A stretch of 64,000 nt of DNA, taken from Sphingomonas sp. R-74633. Lineage in GTDB: Bacteria > Pseudomonadota > Alphaproteobacteria > Sphingomonadales > Sphingomonadaceae. The notes beneath the pieces were generated by a model that saw only the letters and a program-made list of their open reading frames with translations, was not told the origin of the DNA and did not search any database. The position numbers and the translations under genes were made by a program. Below are positions 25,209-34,392 of this stretch, in pieces. The stretch is from contig NZ_JACCFG010000002.1 in assembly GCF_013416555.1 (NCBI RefSeq), forward strand, positions 496,001 through 560,000, written 5' to 3'. Position 1 is the stretch's first letter. Every line of letters starts with the position of its first letter.

Positions 25209-25380
25209 CACCAAGCTCAGCGTCTGCCGCCGCAAGGCACGCTATCCCTCGCGGGAGGCGGCGCTGGCGGCGATCGCGAAGAGCGGCTGGGAGCTGCGGC
25301 CCTATCGCTGCGACCGGTGCTTTCAGTATCATCTGACCAGCCGGACCAAGGGCAAGCGGCCGCTTCCCCCATCTCCATAG
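25201..25380 (+). CDS. Small cysteine-motif protein (about 57-59 aa), no standard start codon
   Basis: The frame encodes a conserved-looking small alphaproteobacterial protein: VCRRKARYPSREAALAA, then WELRPYRCDRCFQYHLTSRT and a KGKRP tail. The C-x-x-C plus upstream Cys and downstream His suggest a small zinc-binding fold. The frame opens after a TGA at 25195 and contains no ATG, GTG or TTG before the conserved part; ATC at 25201, preceded by GGTGAG, is the only spaced candidate. The gene may use a rare initiator, be a relic, or rely on coupling to pirin. Function unknown. Confidence 0.5.
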   Translation: MPSTKLSVCRRKARYPSREAALAAIAKSGWELRPYRCDRCFQYHLTSRTKGKRPLPPSP

Positions 25381-25461
25381 CCGTCATCGCCGCGCAGGCG
25401 GGTATGACGGTTGAGGATTGGCACCGCGCCCTCTAGCCTCCCGCAAAACAGGAGAGGCGAC

Positions 25462-26349
25462 ATGGCGGACTTCGAACTCCAGCGGATCGCATTGCCCACG
25501 GGCGTCGAGCTGAACGTGGCGATCGCGGGCGATCCGGCGAACCCGCCGATCATCCTGCTCCACGGCTTTCCCGAATCGCATCGCACCTGGCGCCACCAGA
25601 TCCCGGTGCTCGCCCGCGACTATTATGTCATCGCGCCCGACCAGCGCGGGTTCGGCGGCTCGTCCAGGCCCGAGGGCGTGGCGAACTACACGCCCGACAA
25701 GCCGGTGGAGGACCTGCTCGCGCTTGCCGACCATCTCGGCATCGGGCCGTTCACCTTGGTTGGGCATGACTGGGGCGGCGCGATCGCCTGGATGGCGGCG
25801 CTGCAGAATCCGCAGCGGATCACGCGGCTGATCATCGTCAACGCGCCGCACCCGCTCGTCTTCCAGCGCAGCCTGTTCGACGATCCCGCCCAGCGCGAAG
25901 CGAGCCAGTATATCACGGCGTTCCGCAACCTGGATTTCGAGAAGTTCATCGACCGGATCGGGCTGGAGACCTTTTTCGACACCAGCTTCGCCAAACATGC
26001 CGACGCCGCGCTGCTCGCACCGGAAAAGCCCGCCTATCTCGCCGAATGGGGCCAGCCCGGCGCGATGACCGCGATGCTCAACTGGTACCGCGCCAGCGCG
26101 ATCCTGGTGCCCGGGCCGGAGGAGACACCCGCCCGCCCCGTCTGGCTCGACGCGCCCTTCCCGCCGATCACCCAGCCGACCCTGGTGATCTGGGCGATGC
26201 AGGACAGCGCTTTGCTCCCCAGCCAGCTCGACGGGCTCGAGGCGCTGGTGCCCGACCTGACCTTGGTGCGCATCGCCAGCGCCGGCCATTTCGTGCCCTG
26301 GCAAAAGCCCGAGCTGGTGACCGAGGCGATCCTGGAGTGGCTCGCCTAG
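25462..26349 (+). CDS. Alpha/beta hydrolase (epoxide hydrolase-like)
   Basis: A 295-residue alpha/beta-hydrolase. The oxyanion-hole motif HGFPES is at ~34, and the nucleophile elbow GHDWGG, with Asp nucleophile, at ~102-107, as in epoxide hydrolases and dehalogenases. The cap domain is around 140-220, and the catalytic His lies in AGHFVPWQKPE near the end. An Asp rather than Ser nucleophile favours epoxide or haloalkane hydrolysis over esterase activity; the substrate is unknown. The ribosome site AGGAGAGG precedes ATG 25462. It converges on the DUF2332 gene with 9 bp between stops. Confidence 0.9.
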   Translation: MADFELQRIALPTGVELNVAIAGDPANPPIILLHGFPESHRTWRHQIPVLARDYYVIAPDQRGFGGSSRPEGVANYTPDKPVEDLLALADHLGIGPFTLVGHDWGGAIAWMAALQNPQRITRLIIVNAPHPLVFQRSLFDDPAQREASQYITAFRNLDFEKFIDRIGLETFFDTSFAKHADAALLAPEKPAYLAEWGQPGAMTAMLNWYRASAILVPGPEETPARPVWLDAPFPPITQPTLVIWAMQDSALLPSQLDGLEALVPDLTLVRIASAGHFVPWQKPELVTEAILEWLA

Positions 26350-26358
26350 CAATCAGTT

Positions 26359-27444
26359 TTACAGCCGCACCTCCGCCGCCGCGTCGAGCAGGATGCCCTG
26401 TTCGCTGCTGCGTTCCTCGCCCGGGCGGACCCAGGCGGCATGTGCATGGGCAGTGGCGACGACGATGCGCGGGCCGCCATCGGGCCAGGTCCGTACGCTC
26501 ACGACTTGCTCGCCGAGCGCCCGGTCAGGCTCCATCGCCACCCAGGCAAGCGGGCGTTCGGGCGTCGCCTGCGCACCGGCGGCCTCCATCGCGACGCGGA
26601 TGCGCGCGGTGCTGGCATCGGGGACATATTGCCAGACGACCGAGTGCATCAGCACCCGTGTCACGCCCTCGGCCTGCGGTTCGGCGAGGCGCGCCTCGAC
26701 CCAGTCGGCGGCATCGGCGCGTTCGAGGTCAACGCCTTTTTCACGGATCATCGCTATGGCGCGTTTCAGCCGTTCGAGCCGCATCGGCGTCTCGGCCCAG
26801 ACATAGGCGGACAGGCGGGCCTCGACGGCGGGATCGGTGACGTCGAGCGGCTGCACGTCACAGCCCCGCGTCGAGACGATCTCGAGTGGCGGCAATTCGG
26901 GGGGATCGCCGAGCCAGGCAGGCGCGATGGTGACGGGCGAGTCCGCCGGGCCGAGCATCGCGCCGCCCAGATCGAAGCGATAGCGGTCGATCAACAGGTT
27001 GAGACCGCCACTCGATCCGATCTCGAGGATCTCCAGCTTGGGCCCGAGCCGGCGTGCGACTTCGATCAGCCCGACGATCAGCGCCCCCGAGCGGCCGGGC
27101 TCGTTGGTCTGGGGCGGACCGTCGAGCCAAGGGAGCAACGCCGCGTCGTTGCGGGCGAGCACGCGGTTGAGCGCTTCGGCGCTGACCTGTCCCGCGAAGA
27201 TTTCCCCCAGCTCGGCATCGGCGTCCGCCAGCACCAGCGCGTGGAGCCCGCCGATCAGCCGCAGCGGCAGCGCGTCGCGAGTCGGCTCGCCCGGCCAGTC
27301 GAGCACGCGGCGCCCGGTCTCGCTGCCGCGGTCGAGCCTCTCGGCGATCGCCGCGCAGATATCGGCATAGATGAGCGCGTCCATCTTGCGGCAGTAGAAT
27401 TCCTGGATCCGGAACGCGCCGCGATTGGTCTCTTCACTGGCCAC
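26359..27444 (-). CDS. DUF2332 family protein
   Basis: A 361-residue soluble protein of the DUF2332 family. Features seen: N-terminal [20 protein letters not shown], then a methyltransferase-like glycine strand [20 protein letters not shown] (~155-175), and the later segment [14 protein letters not shown]. No activity is established. The start is GTG at 27444 with GAGGAGC eight bases upstream; a long upstream extension is antisense to hisG and rejected. It diverges from hisG across 63 bp. Confidence 0.85.
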   Translation of the reverse strand: MASEETNRGAFRIQEFYCRKMDALIYADICAAIAERLDRGSETGRRVLDWPGEPTRDALPLRLIGGLHALVLADADAELGEIFAGQVSAEALNRVLARNDAALLPWLDGPPQTNEPGRSGALIVGLIEVARRLGPKLEILEIGSSGGLNLLIDRYRFDLGGAMLGPADSPVTIAPAWLGDPPELPPLEIVSTRGCDVQPLDVTDPAVEARLSAYVWAETPMRLERLKRAIAMIREKGVDLERADAADWVEARLAEPQAEGVTRVLMHSVVWQYVPDASTARIRVAMEAAGAQATPERPLAWVAMEPDRALGEQVVSVRTWPDGGPRIVVATAHAHAAWVRPGEERSSEQGILLDAAAEVRL

Positions 27445-27507
27445 AAGAATAGCTCCTCGGCCGGTCTGTTGCGCCCTGAGGGTGCCCCGAGTAAAGCCCC
27501 GGCTTCG

Positions 27508-28161
27508 ATGACCGAACCGCTGATCCTTGCCGTCCCCAAGGGACGCATCCTCGACGAGGCGCTGCCGCTGCTTGCGCGCGTCGGCATCATCCCCGAGCCC
27601 GACTTCGCGAACGAGAGTTCGCGGGCGCTGCGCTTCAAGACCAACACGCCGGCGATCGACCTGATCCGGGTGCGCGCGTTCGACGTGGCGACCTTCGTCG
27701 CGCACGGCGCCGCGCAGCTCGGCATCGTTGGGTCGGACGTGCTCGCCGAGTTCGACTATTCGGAGCTCTACGCGCCGGTCGACCTGGGGATCGGCCATTG
27801 CCGCATCTCGGTCGCCGAGCCGGCGGACCTGGCGAGCCAGGACGATCCGCGCGGCTGGAGCCATGTCCGCGTCGCGACCAAATACCCGCACATCACCCGC
27901 GCCCATTTCGAGGCGCGCGGCGTGCAGGCCGAGTGCATCAAGCTCAACGGCGCGATGGAGCTGGCCCCCGTGCTGGGGCTGGCACCGCGCATCGTCGACC
28001 TCGTCTCCTCGGGCCGCACGCTCAAGGAGAACGGGCTGGTCGAGGTCGAAGTGATCGCCGAGGTCAGCAGCCGGCTGATCGTCAACCGCGCGGCGTTCAA
28101 GACGCGCGCCACCGAAGTCGTCCCGCTGGTCGACAAGTTCCGCAAGGCGGTCGCCGAATGA
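27508..28161 (+). CDS. hisG: ATP phosphoribosyltransferase, short form (HisG)
   Basis: Catalyses the first step of histidine synthesis, joining ATP and PRPP to make phosphoribosyl-ATP. At 217 residues it is the short HisG that normally needs the regulatory partner HisZ, not in this window. Motifs: [16 protein letters not shown] at the start, [17 protein letters not shown], and the PRPP loop region [20 protein letters not shown]. The stop overlaps the hisD start (ATGA). No leader peptide with a histidine run is visible in the 63-bp upstream gap. Confidence 0.95.
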   Translation: MTEPLILAVPKGRILDEALPLLARVGIIPEPDFANESSRALRFKTNTPAIDLIRVRAFDVATFVAHGAAQLGIVGSDVLAEFDYSELYAPVDLGIGHCRISVAEPADLASQDDPRGWSHVRVATKYPHITRAHFEARGVQAECIKLNGAMELAPVLGLAPRIVDLVSSGRTLKENGLVEVEVIAEVSSRLIVNRAAFKTRATEVVPLVDKFRKAVAE

Positions 28162-29450
28162 TCCGGCTGAACGCCAGCGATACAGGCTTCGCCGCGGCGT
28201 TCACCGAACTGGTCAACGCGCGCCGCGAGGCCGACGAGGATGTCGCGCGCGACGTGACCGCGATGATCGCCCGGGTGCGCAGCGAGGGCGATGCGGCGGT
28301 CAAGGACCTTACCCAGCGCTTCGACAAGTTCGACCTCGATGCCCAAGGCTGGAAGATCGACCGCGCCGATTGCCTCGCTGCCTGGCAAGGCCTGACGCCC
28401 GAGCTGCGCGACGCGCTCGAACTGGCCGCCGAGCGGATCGCCACCTACCATGCCAAGCAGAAGCTCGAGGATCGCGACGAGATCGACGCCCAGGGCATCC
28501 GTCTTGGCGCGCGGTGGCGGGCAGTGGATGCGGCGGGCGTCTATGTGCCCGGCGGGCGGGCCGCCTATCCCAGCTCGGTGCTGATGAACGCGCTGCCGGC
28601 GCGCGCCGCAGGGGTCGGCCGGCTGGTGATGGTCACGCCGACGCCGAACGGCGAGATCAACCCGCTGGTGCTCGCTGCCGCGCATCTCGCCGGCGTCGAC
28701 GAGATCTGGCGTGTCGGCGGGGCGCAGGCGATCGCGGCGCTGGCCTATGGCACCGAGAAGATCGCGCCGGTCGATGTGATCACCGGCCCCGGCAATGCCT
28801 GGGTCGCCGAGGCCAAGCGCCAGCTCTACGGCGTGGTCGGGATCGACATGGTCGCCGGGCCGAGCGAGATCGTCGTGGTCGCGGACAGCAAGAACGACCC
28901 CGACTGGATCGCCGCCGACCTGCTCAGCCAGGCCGAGCACGACCCGACCAGCCAGTCGATCCTGTTCACCGACGATGCGGCGTTCGCCGACCAGGTCGCC
29001 GAGGCCGTCGAGCGCGCGCTGGCACAGCTCGCCACCGAGAAGACCGCGCGGGCAAGCTGGGACGCCAATGGCGCGATCATCGTCGTGTCCGACCTCGTCG
29101 CCGCGATGCCGTTGGTTGATCGGCTGGCGCCCGAGCATCTCGAACTCGCCTGCGACCGCGCCGAGGGGCTGTTCGACATGGTGCGCCATGCCGGATCGGT
29201 ATTCATCGGCCGCTACACGCCCGAGGCGGTGGGCGATTATGTCGCGGGGCCGAACCATGTGCTGCCGACCGGCCGCCGGGCGCGTTTCGCCTCGGGCCTG
29301 TCGGTGCTCGATTTCATGAAGCGGACAAGCTTCCTGTCGCTCGACGAGGAGGGGCTCGCCGCGATCGGCCCCGCCGCAGTCGCGCTCGCCAATGCCGAGG
29401 GGCTGCCGGCGCATGCGGAATCGGTCGCGATCCGGTTGAGGAGCATCTGA
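28158..29450 (+). CDS. hisD: Histidinol dehydrogenase (HisD)
   Basis: Performs the last two NAD-dependent oxidations, histidinol to histidine, using zinc. The 430-residue length is standard. Motifs: [20 protein letters not shown] (~120), [48 protein letters not shown] (zinc/His region) and [13 protein letters not shown]. It starts inside the hisG stop and ends overlapping the next small gene (TGATG), forming a hisG-hisD-orf129 operon; the other his genes are elsewhere. Confidence 0.96.
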   Translation: MIRLNASDTGFAAAFTELVNARREADEDVARDVTAMIARVRSEGDAAVKDLTQRFDKFDLDAQGWKIDRADCLAAWQGLTPELRDALELAAERIATYHAKQKLEDRDEIDAQGIRLGARWRAVDAAGVYVPGGRAAYPSSVLMNALPARAAGVGRLVMVTPTPNGEINPLVLAAAHLAGVDEIWRVGGAQAIAALAYGTEKIAPVDVITGPGNAWVAEAKRQLYGVVGIDMVAGPSEIVVVADSKNDPDWIAADLLSQAEHDPTSQSILFTDDAAFADQVAEAVERALAQLATEKTARASWDANGAIIVVSDLVAAMPLVDRLAPEHLELACDRAEGLFDMVRHAGSVFIGRYTPEAVGDYVAGPNHVLPTGRRARFASGLSVLDFMKRTSFLSLDEEGLAAIGPAAVALANAEGLPAHAESVAIRLRSI

Positions 29451-29839
29451 TGCGCATTCCCGATCTCGACGACGACGGCTGGTGCCTGGGCAGCGCGGCG
29501 GAATATCACGCGCTCGATTCCGAAACCTTCGAGATTCCCGACGAAGCGGCGCGCACCGGCCTCAAGCCCGGCGACTTCGCTAAGCTGATCTTCGTGATCG
29601 CTGTCGAGGAAGACGAGGAGCCGATCACCGACCGGATGTGGGTGGTGGTGCGCGAGGCCGCGGACGGCGGCTATTTCGGGCTGCTCGATAACGAGCCCGA
29701 CATCGACGAGAATGACGAATTCTGGCTCGGCACCGAGCTGCCGTTCGGCCCGGAACACGTCATCGAGGTCGAGAAGGGCAATGCGGAGAGCAGCGAATAT
29801 GCCGCCCGCACGCCGCTGCGGAGCTGGCCGCGCGACTAG
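29450..29839 (+). CDS. Uncharacterised acidic protein (129 aa) in the hisGD operon
   Basis: Not firmly assigned; composition and pattern recall DUF2314-like proteins. The 129-residue acidic product has KPGDFAKLIFVI, RMWVVVREAADGGYFGLLDN and a later stretch ENDEFWLGTELPFGP. The strand-rich core suggests a small beta domain. ATG overlaps the hisD stop by one base, so it is co-translated with hisD. No cofactor motif or signal peptide. A role connected to histidine synthesis is suggested only by position. Confidence 0.8.
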   Translation: MRIPDLDDDGWCLGSAAEYHALDSETFEIPDEAARTGLKPGDFAKLIFVIAVEEDEEPITDRMWVVVREAADGGYFGLLDNEPDIDENDEFWLGTELPFGPEHVIEVEKGNAESSEYAARTPLRSWPRD

Positions 29840-29901
29840 GGGAATACCCCCTTTCCCTTTGGCCCTTTGCCTTTGGCGGCGCACACGCCTATCTGCGCGC
29901 C

Positions 29902-30363
29902 ATGCCTAGCCCTACCGCAAAGTCCCGTTCCAAGGCGCGCGCAGCCGCGCGCCTCGCCGCCGTGCAGGCGCTCTATCAGCTCGAGATGGAGAAGCCTTCG
30001 ATCCCGGCGCTGCTCCACGAATTCCACCAGCACCGCCTGGGCGCGACCATCGAAGAGGTGGAATATGCCGAGGCGGACATCAATTTCTTCGACGATATCG
30101 TCGTCGGCGTGCATGAGCGCGTCGAGGAAATCGACCGGATCATCGCCTCGAAGCTGGCCGCCGACTGGAGCATGGAGCGGCTCGACAAGCCGATGCGCCA
30201 GATCCTGCGCGCCGGCACCTATGAGCTGATGGCGCGCAAGGACGTGCCGGTCGGCGCGGCGATCAGCGAATATCTCGACGTGACCGACGCGTTCTACGAC
30301 CGCCGCGAAAAGGGCTTCGTCAACGGCATTCTCGACGCCGTGGCCAAGGAAGTCCGCGCCTGA
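29902..30363 (+). CDS. nusB: Transcription antitermination factor NusB
   Basis: RNA-binding all-helical factor that pairs with NusE (S10) at boxA to promote antitermination of rRNA operons. The 153-residue protein has a basic N-terminal tail, then AARLAAVQALYQLEMEKPS, DRIIASKLAADWSMERLD, RQILRAGTYELMARKDVP and GAAISEYLDVTDAFYDRREKG, followed by FVNGILDAVA, all NusB hallmarks. A TTGCCT/TATCTG pair just upstream may be a promoter. Its TGA lies within the CTGA that begins thiL. Confidence 0.95.
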   Translation: MPSPTAKSRSKARAAARLAAVQALYQLEMEKPSIPALLHEFHQHRLGATIEEVEYAEADINFFDDIVVGVHERVEEIDRIIASKLAADWSMERLDKPMRQILRAGTYELMARKDVPVGAAISEYLDVTDAFYDRREKGFVNGILDAVAKEVRA

Positions 30364-31202
30364 ACGAAGCCCAGTTCATCGCTGCATTGCGCACCCTGCC
30401 GCTCCATCCCGGGGCGGAGGGGCTGCGCGACGATACGGCGGTGATGGAGGTCGGCGGCGAGCGGCTGGTCCTCACCCATGATGCGATTGCCGAGGGCGTG
30501 CATTACCGCCCCGGCACCGACCCGTTCGACATTGCCTGGAAGCTCGTCGCGGTGAACCTGTCGGACCTCGCCGCCAAGGGCGCCGAGCCGCTGGGGGTGC
30601 TGATCGGCGCGGTGCTGGTCGAGCGCGCCGAGCGCTTCGTCGAGGGGCTGCGCGCGGTCCTTACCGAATATGACGTGCCGCTGCTCGGCGGCGACACGAT
30701 CTCGGTTTCCCCGGCGACTTTCGGCTGCACGGCGATCGGCCGCGCCACCAGTCCGCGAGTGCCGCGGCGCGACGGCGCGCGGCCCGGCGACGCGCTATGG
30801 GTCACCGGCCCGATGGGTGCGGCGATGCTCGGCTTCGAGGCCGGCACCGGCACTGCCTATCTGCGCCCCCGCCCCCGCCTGAGCGACGGCCGCGCACTCG
30901 CCGCGCATGTCCACGCGATGATGGACGTCTCGGACGGGCTGTTGCTCGACGCCAGCCGCATGGCGGAGGCGAGCGGCTGCACCGCCGAGATCCGGCTTGC
31001 GGACGTGCCCATCGCCGCCGGTGCCGATCCGCTGCGCGCGGTCACCTGGGGCGACGATTATGAGCTGCTGTTCGCCGCACCCGCCGATTTCACGCCGCCG
31101 GTGGCGGCCGCGCGGATCGGCCATATGACGGAGCGCGGCGCGGTGCCGCTGCTGCTCGATGGCGCCGCCCCCGATTTCCCCTTGGGCTACCAGCATCGCT
31201 GA
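30360..31202 (+). CDS. thiL: Thiamine-monophosphate kinase (ThiL)
   Basis: Phosphorylates thiamine monophosphate to thiamine pyrophosphate, the active cofactor. Family landmarks are GLRDDTAVMEVGG near the start, LTHDAIAEGVHYRPGTDPFD, VNLSDLAAKGAEPLG, LGGDTISV and MMDVSDGLLLDASRMAE, with a C-terminal TWGDDYELLFA. The first conventional initiator is a TTG (30387) without ribosome site, inside the conserved helix. CTG 30360, overlapping the nusB stop as CTGA with GGAAG upstream, gives the family start NEAQFIAALRTLPL and 280 residues. I take CTG as the start. nusB-thiL pairing is common. Confidence 0.93.
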   Translation: MNEAQFIAALRTLPLHPGAEGLRDDTAVMEVGGERLVLTHDAIAEGVHYRPGTDPFDIAWKLVAVNLSDLAAKGAEPLGVLIGAVLVERAERFVEGLRAVLTEYDVPLLGGDTISVSPATFGCTAIGRATSPRVPRRDGARPGDALWVTGPMGAAMLGFEAGTGTAYLRPRPRLSDGRALAAHVHAMMDVSDGLLLDASRMAEASGCTAEIRLADVPIAAGADPLRAVTWGDDYELLFAAPADFTPPVAAARIGHMTERGAVPLLLDGAAPDFPLGYQHR

Positions 31203-31312
31203 GCGGCTTGCGCTAAGGCCAAGCGCTCGATAGCCTCCCCCCACCGGGCCCTTTCAATACCGGCACACAGACCGGCGCGGCTCGATATCCAATAGGGGAA
31301 GGGCTTGAACGC

Positions 31313-33493
31313 ATGACGATTGTGTACATCGCCATAGCCTGCGGCGTGCTCGCAGTGCTTTATGGCTTGTTGACGAGTCAGCAGGTGCTTAGCGCGCCCG
31401 CGGGCAACGAGAAGATGCAGAGCATCGCCGCTGCCATCCAGGAAGGCGCCAAGGCCTATCTCGGCCGGCAATATATGACGATCGCCATCGTGGGCGTGAT
31501 CGTTGCCGTGATCATGTTCTTCACGCTGGGCACGCTCTCGACGATCGGTTTCGTCCTGGGCGCAGTGCTTTCGGGCGTTGCCGGTTTCGTCGGCATGAAC
31601 ATCTCGGTGCGCGCGAACGTCCGCACCGCGGAGGCCGCGCGCGGCTCGCTGCAGGGCGGCCTCACCCTCGCCTTCCGCTCGGGCGCGATCACCGGCATGC
31701 TGGTGGCGGGCCTCGGCCTGCTCGCGATCTCGGTGCTGTTCTGGTACCTGGTCGGCGTCGTCGGCGAGGCACCCAATAGCCGCAAGGTGATCGAAGTGCT
31801 CACCGCGCTCGCCTTCGGCGCCTCGCTGATCTCGATCTTCGCGCGTCTCGGCGGCGGCATCTTCACCAAGGCCGCCGACGTCGGCGCCGACCTGGTCGGC
31901 AAGGTCGAGGCCGGCATCCCCGAGGACGACCCCCGCAACCCCGCCGTGATCGCCGACAATGTCGGCGACAATGTCGGCGACTGCGCCGGCATGGCCGCCG
32001 ATCTGTTCGAAACCTATGTCGTGACGCTCGGCCTCACCATGGTCTCGATCGCGCTGCTGATGAAGAACCTGGTCGACGAGAAGCTGCTGGCGCTGATGAC
32101 GCTGCCGCTAATCGTCGGCGGCGTGTGCATCGTCACCTCGATCATCGGCACCTATATGGTCCGCCTGGGCAAGAGCCAGTCGATCATGGGCGCGCTCTAC
32201 AAGGGCTTCTGGACCACGGTGATCCTCTCGGTTCCCGCGATCTGGTTCGCCACCCAGTACACGCTGGGCGACATGAACGCCGTTATCGGCGCGCTGCCGG
32301 TCGACCCGAGCGCATTCCTCGAATCGACCGATCACGTGACCGCCGAAGCGGCGCTCGGCCTCGCCGCCGGGCCGCAATTCACTGGCACCAGCCTGTTCAT
32401 CTGCATGATGATCGGCCTGGCGGTGACCGGCCTGCTGGTGTGGATCACCGAATATTACACCGGCACCAACTATCGCCCGGTCAAGTCGATCGCCAAGGCT
32501 TCGGTGACCGGCCACGGCACCAACGTGATCCAGGGCCTGGCGATCAGCCTCGAATCGACCGCGCTGCCGACGCTCGTCATCGTCGTCGCGGTGATCGCGA
32601 CCTTCCAGATCGCGGGCATCATCGGCGTGGCCTTCGCCGCGACCTCGCTGCTGGCGCTGGCCGGCATGGTCGTCGCGCTCGACGCCTATGGCCCGGTGAC
32701 CGACAATGCCGGCGGCATTGCCGAGATGGCCGGCCTGGAAGACGAAGTGCGTCACAAGACCGACGCGCTCGACGCAGTGGGCAACACCACCAAGGCCGTG
32801 ACCAAGGGCTATGCCATCGGTTCGGCCGCGCTCGCAGCACTCGTGCTGTTCGGCGCGTACACCACTGACCTCAAGGAGTTCTTCCCGACCGTCATGGTCG
32901 ATTTCTCCCTGAGCAATCCGTACGTGATCGTCGGCCTGCTGCTCGGCGCCTTGCTGCCCTATCTGTTCGGCGCCTTCGGCATGACCGCCGTCGGCCGTGC
33001 GGCGGGTTCGGTGGTCGAGGACGTCCGTGCGCAGTTCCGCGACAATCCGGGCATCATGCAGGGCACCAGCCGGCCCGACTATGCCCGCACCGTGGACATC
33101 GTCACCAAGGCGGCGATCAAGGAAATGATCATCCCGTCGCTGCTGCCGGTGCTGTCGCCCATCGCGATCTACTTCATCATCACCGCCGTTGCGGGCCAGG
33201 GCCAGGGCTTTGCCTGCGTCGGCGCGATGCTGCTCGGCGTGATCGTCTCCGGACTCTTCGTGGCCATCTCGATGACCTCGGGCGGCGGCGCGTGGGACAA
33301 TGCCAAAAAGTATATCGAGGACGGCAATTACGGCGGCAAGGGATCGGATGCGCACAAGGCGGCCGTGACCGGCGACACCGTGGGTGATCCCTATAAGGAT
33401 ACTGCCGGCCCGGCGGTGAACCCGATGATCAAGATCACCAACATCGTCGCGCTGCTGCTGCTCGCGGCACTGGCCGGACACGCCGCCGGCTGA
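31313..33493 (+). CDS. hppA: Membrane-bound proton-translocating pyrophosphatase
   Basis: Couples pyrophosphate hydrolysis to proton pumping across the membrane. The 726-residue protein has about 16 helices. The active-site motifs are [18 protein letters not shown] (~185), the [17 protein letters not shown] acidic loop (~220) and the second set [18 protein letters not shown] (~460), with [19 protein letters not shown] near the C-terminus. The [10 protein letters not shown] segment has Lys where potassium-dependent enzymes have Ala, which marks the K+-independent class. It is monocistronic, ending in a good terminator. Confidence 0.96.
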   Translation: MTIVYIAIACGVLAVLYGLLTSQQVLSAPAGNEKMQSIAAAIQEGAKAYLGRQYMTIAIVGVIVAVIMFFTLGTLSTIGFVLGAVLSGVAGFVGMNISVRANVRTAEAARGSLQGGLTLAFRSGAITGMLVAGLGLLAISVLFWYLVGVVGEAPNSRKVIEVLTALAFGASLISIFARLGGGIFTKAADVGADLVGKVEAGIPEDDPRNPAVIADNVGDNVGDCAGMAADLFETYVVTLGLTMVSIALLMKNLVDEKLLALMTLPLIVGGVCIVTSIIGTYMVRLGKSQSIMGALYKGFWTTVILSVPAIWFATQYTLGDMNAVIGALPVDPSAFLESTDHVTAEAALGLAAGPQFTGTSLFICMMIGLAVTGLLVWITEYYTGTNYRPVKSIAKASVTGHGTNVIQGLAISLESTALPTLVIVVAVIATFQIAGIIGVAFAATSLLALAGMVVALDAYGPVTDNAGGIAEMAGLEDEVRHKTDALDAVGNTTKAVTKGYAIGSAALAALVLFGAYTTDLKEFFPTVMVDFSLSNPYVIVGLLLGALLPYLFGAFGMTAVGRAAGSVVEDVRAQFRDNPGIMQGTSRPDYARTVDIVTKAAIKEMIIPSLLPVLSPIAIYFIITAVAGQGQGFACVGAMLLGVIVSGLFVAISMTSGGGAWDNAKKYIEDGNYGGKGSDAHKAAVTGDTVGDPYKDTAGPAVNPMIKITNIVALLLLAALAGHAAG

Positions 33494-33515
33494 TCCGACC
33501 AACAAGAAGAACTGG

Positions 33516-33550
33516 CCCCGCCCGGACAGGCTCCGGGCGGGGTTTTCTTT
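33516..33550 (+). terminator. Intrinsic terminator of hppA
   Basis: 11-bp perfect stem CCCCGCCCGGA / TCCGGGCGGGG (33516-33542) with a CAGGC loop, followed by TTTTCTTT. It lies 22 bp after the hppA stop. Confidence 0.92.
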
Positions 33551-33552
33551 GG

Positions 33553-34392
33553 TCAGATCTCGGCTTCGGGATTGCCCTCCGGTTCGAGCGCAGGCGGGAT
33601 GCTGGTGCACTGCGCCTTCGGGTCCGCCGCCTTGGCCTTCACCAGCGCCTCGGCCTCACGGAAGCGCTCGATCACTTGCGGCATGACCGACAGGTCGAGC
33701 GCGCCGCCACGAACATAGTCGTGGTAGAATTGGTGATCGCGGAACACGATCTCCTCGATCGAGAAGACCAGGCTCCTGCGGTCGCCGGCAAAGGCCTTCA
33801 GATCTTCCCAGCGCAGATAGATCGACGCGCTACGGAGCCATGCCGGTATCTCGGCGAGGCCACCGAGCGGCGGTTCGCCGTCGCTTATCATCTTTCGGAG
33901 CGTGAGCAGCCGTGGCCGCTTCATCTTCCGCGTCTCCAGGGCCTCGATCTCGACCGAAAGCAGCGCGGGATCGAACTGCGTTGGTGCAGGCGTCTTGCGC
34001 TGCAGGCCATAGGCCTCGCCGAAGCTGACGTGGAGCGTGATGTCGTCGAGGTCCGCGCGCCCGACCTGCGGCCAGCCCATCCGGCCCGACTGAATCCAGT
34101 AGATGCGCAGATTGGTGATGGTGCCGTCGGGATCGACGCGCGCGCCCGCATGCACGCTTTCGGAACCGCGGTTTCCGCCCTTCCACTGCCAGGTCGGTCG
34201 CTTCGGCTTGAGCGGGTATTTGAAGGCAGGCGCGGCGCCATAGGGGCCCGGCAGATTGAACTCGACATCGGCGGCGCATTCATAGGAGAGCCCGTCGGGC
34301 CGGCCCGATGCGAGGGCCGCCGACGAGCAGAGACCCGGCACCAGCAGCGCGCACAGGCCGGCGAATTGCGGCATGCCGATGCACCGCATCAC
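33553..34392 (-). CDS. Uncharacterised secreted protein paired with the VIT/DUF2135 gene
   Basis: Not recognised as a named family. The 279-residue product has an N-terminal signal (FAGLCALLVPGLCSSAALA), so it is probably periplasmic. The mature part starts with a beta-rich segment (LSYECAADVEFNLPGPYG), followed by YWIQSGRMGWPQ and VSFGEAYGL. A helical C-terminus (IERFREAEALVKAKAADP) contains Cys in AQCTSIPP. Start ATG 34392 overlaps the stop of the upstream VIT/DUF2135 gene, so both are translated together and probably act in the same envelope process. It ends just before the hppA terminator. Confidence 0.75.
   Translation of the reverse strand: MMRCIGMPQFAGLCALLVPGLCSSAALASGRPDGLSYECAADVEFNLPGPYGAAPAFKYPLKPKRPTWQWKGGNRGSESVHAGARVDPDGTITNLRIYWIQSGRMGWPQVGRADLDDITLHVSFGEAYGLQRKTPAPTQFDPALLSVEIEALETRKMKRPRLLTLRKMISDGEPPLGGLAEIPAWLRSASIYLRWEDLKAFAGDRRSLVFSIEEIVFRDHQFYHDYVRGGALDLSVMPQVIERFREAEALVKAKAADPKAQCTSIPPALEPEGNPEAEI

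Noticed and set aside
26359..27906. DUF2332 gene starting at 27906
   Set aside because: The added N-terminus is antisense to hisG; GTG 27444 with GAGGAGC gives the family start.
32108..33610. A 500-codon frame antisense to hppA
   Set aside because: Antisense shadow of the pyrophosphatase coding strand, no domain, and its start lies beyond the hppA terminator.
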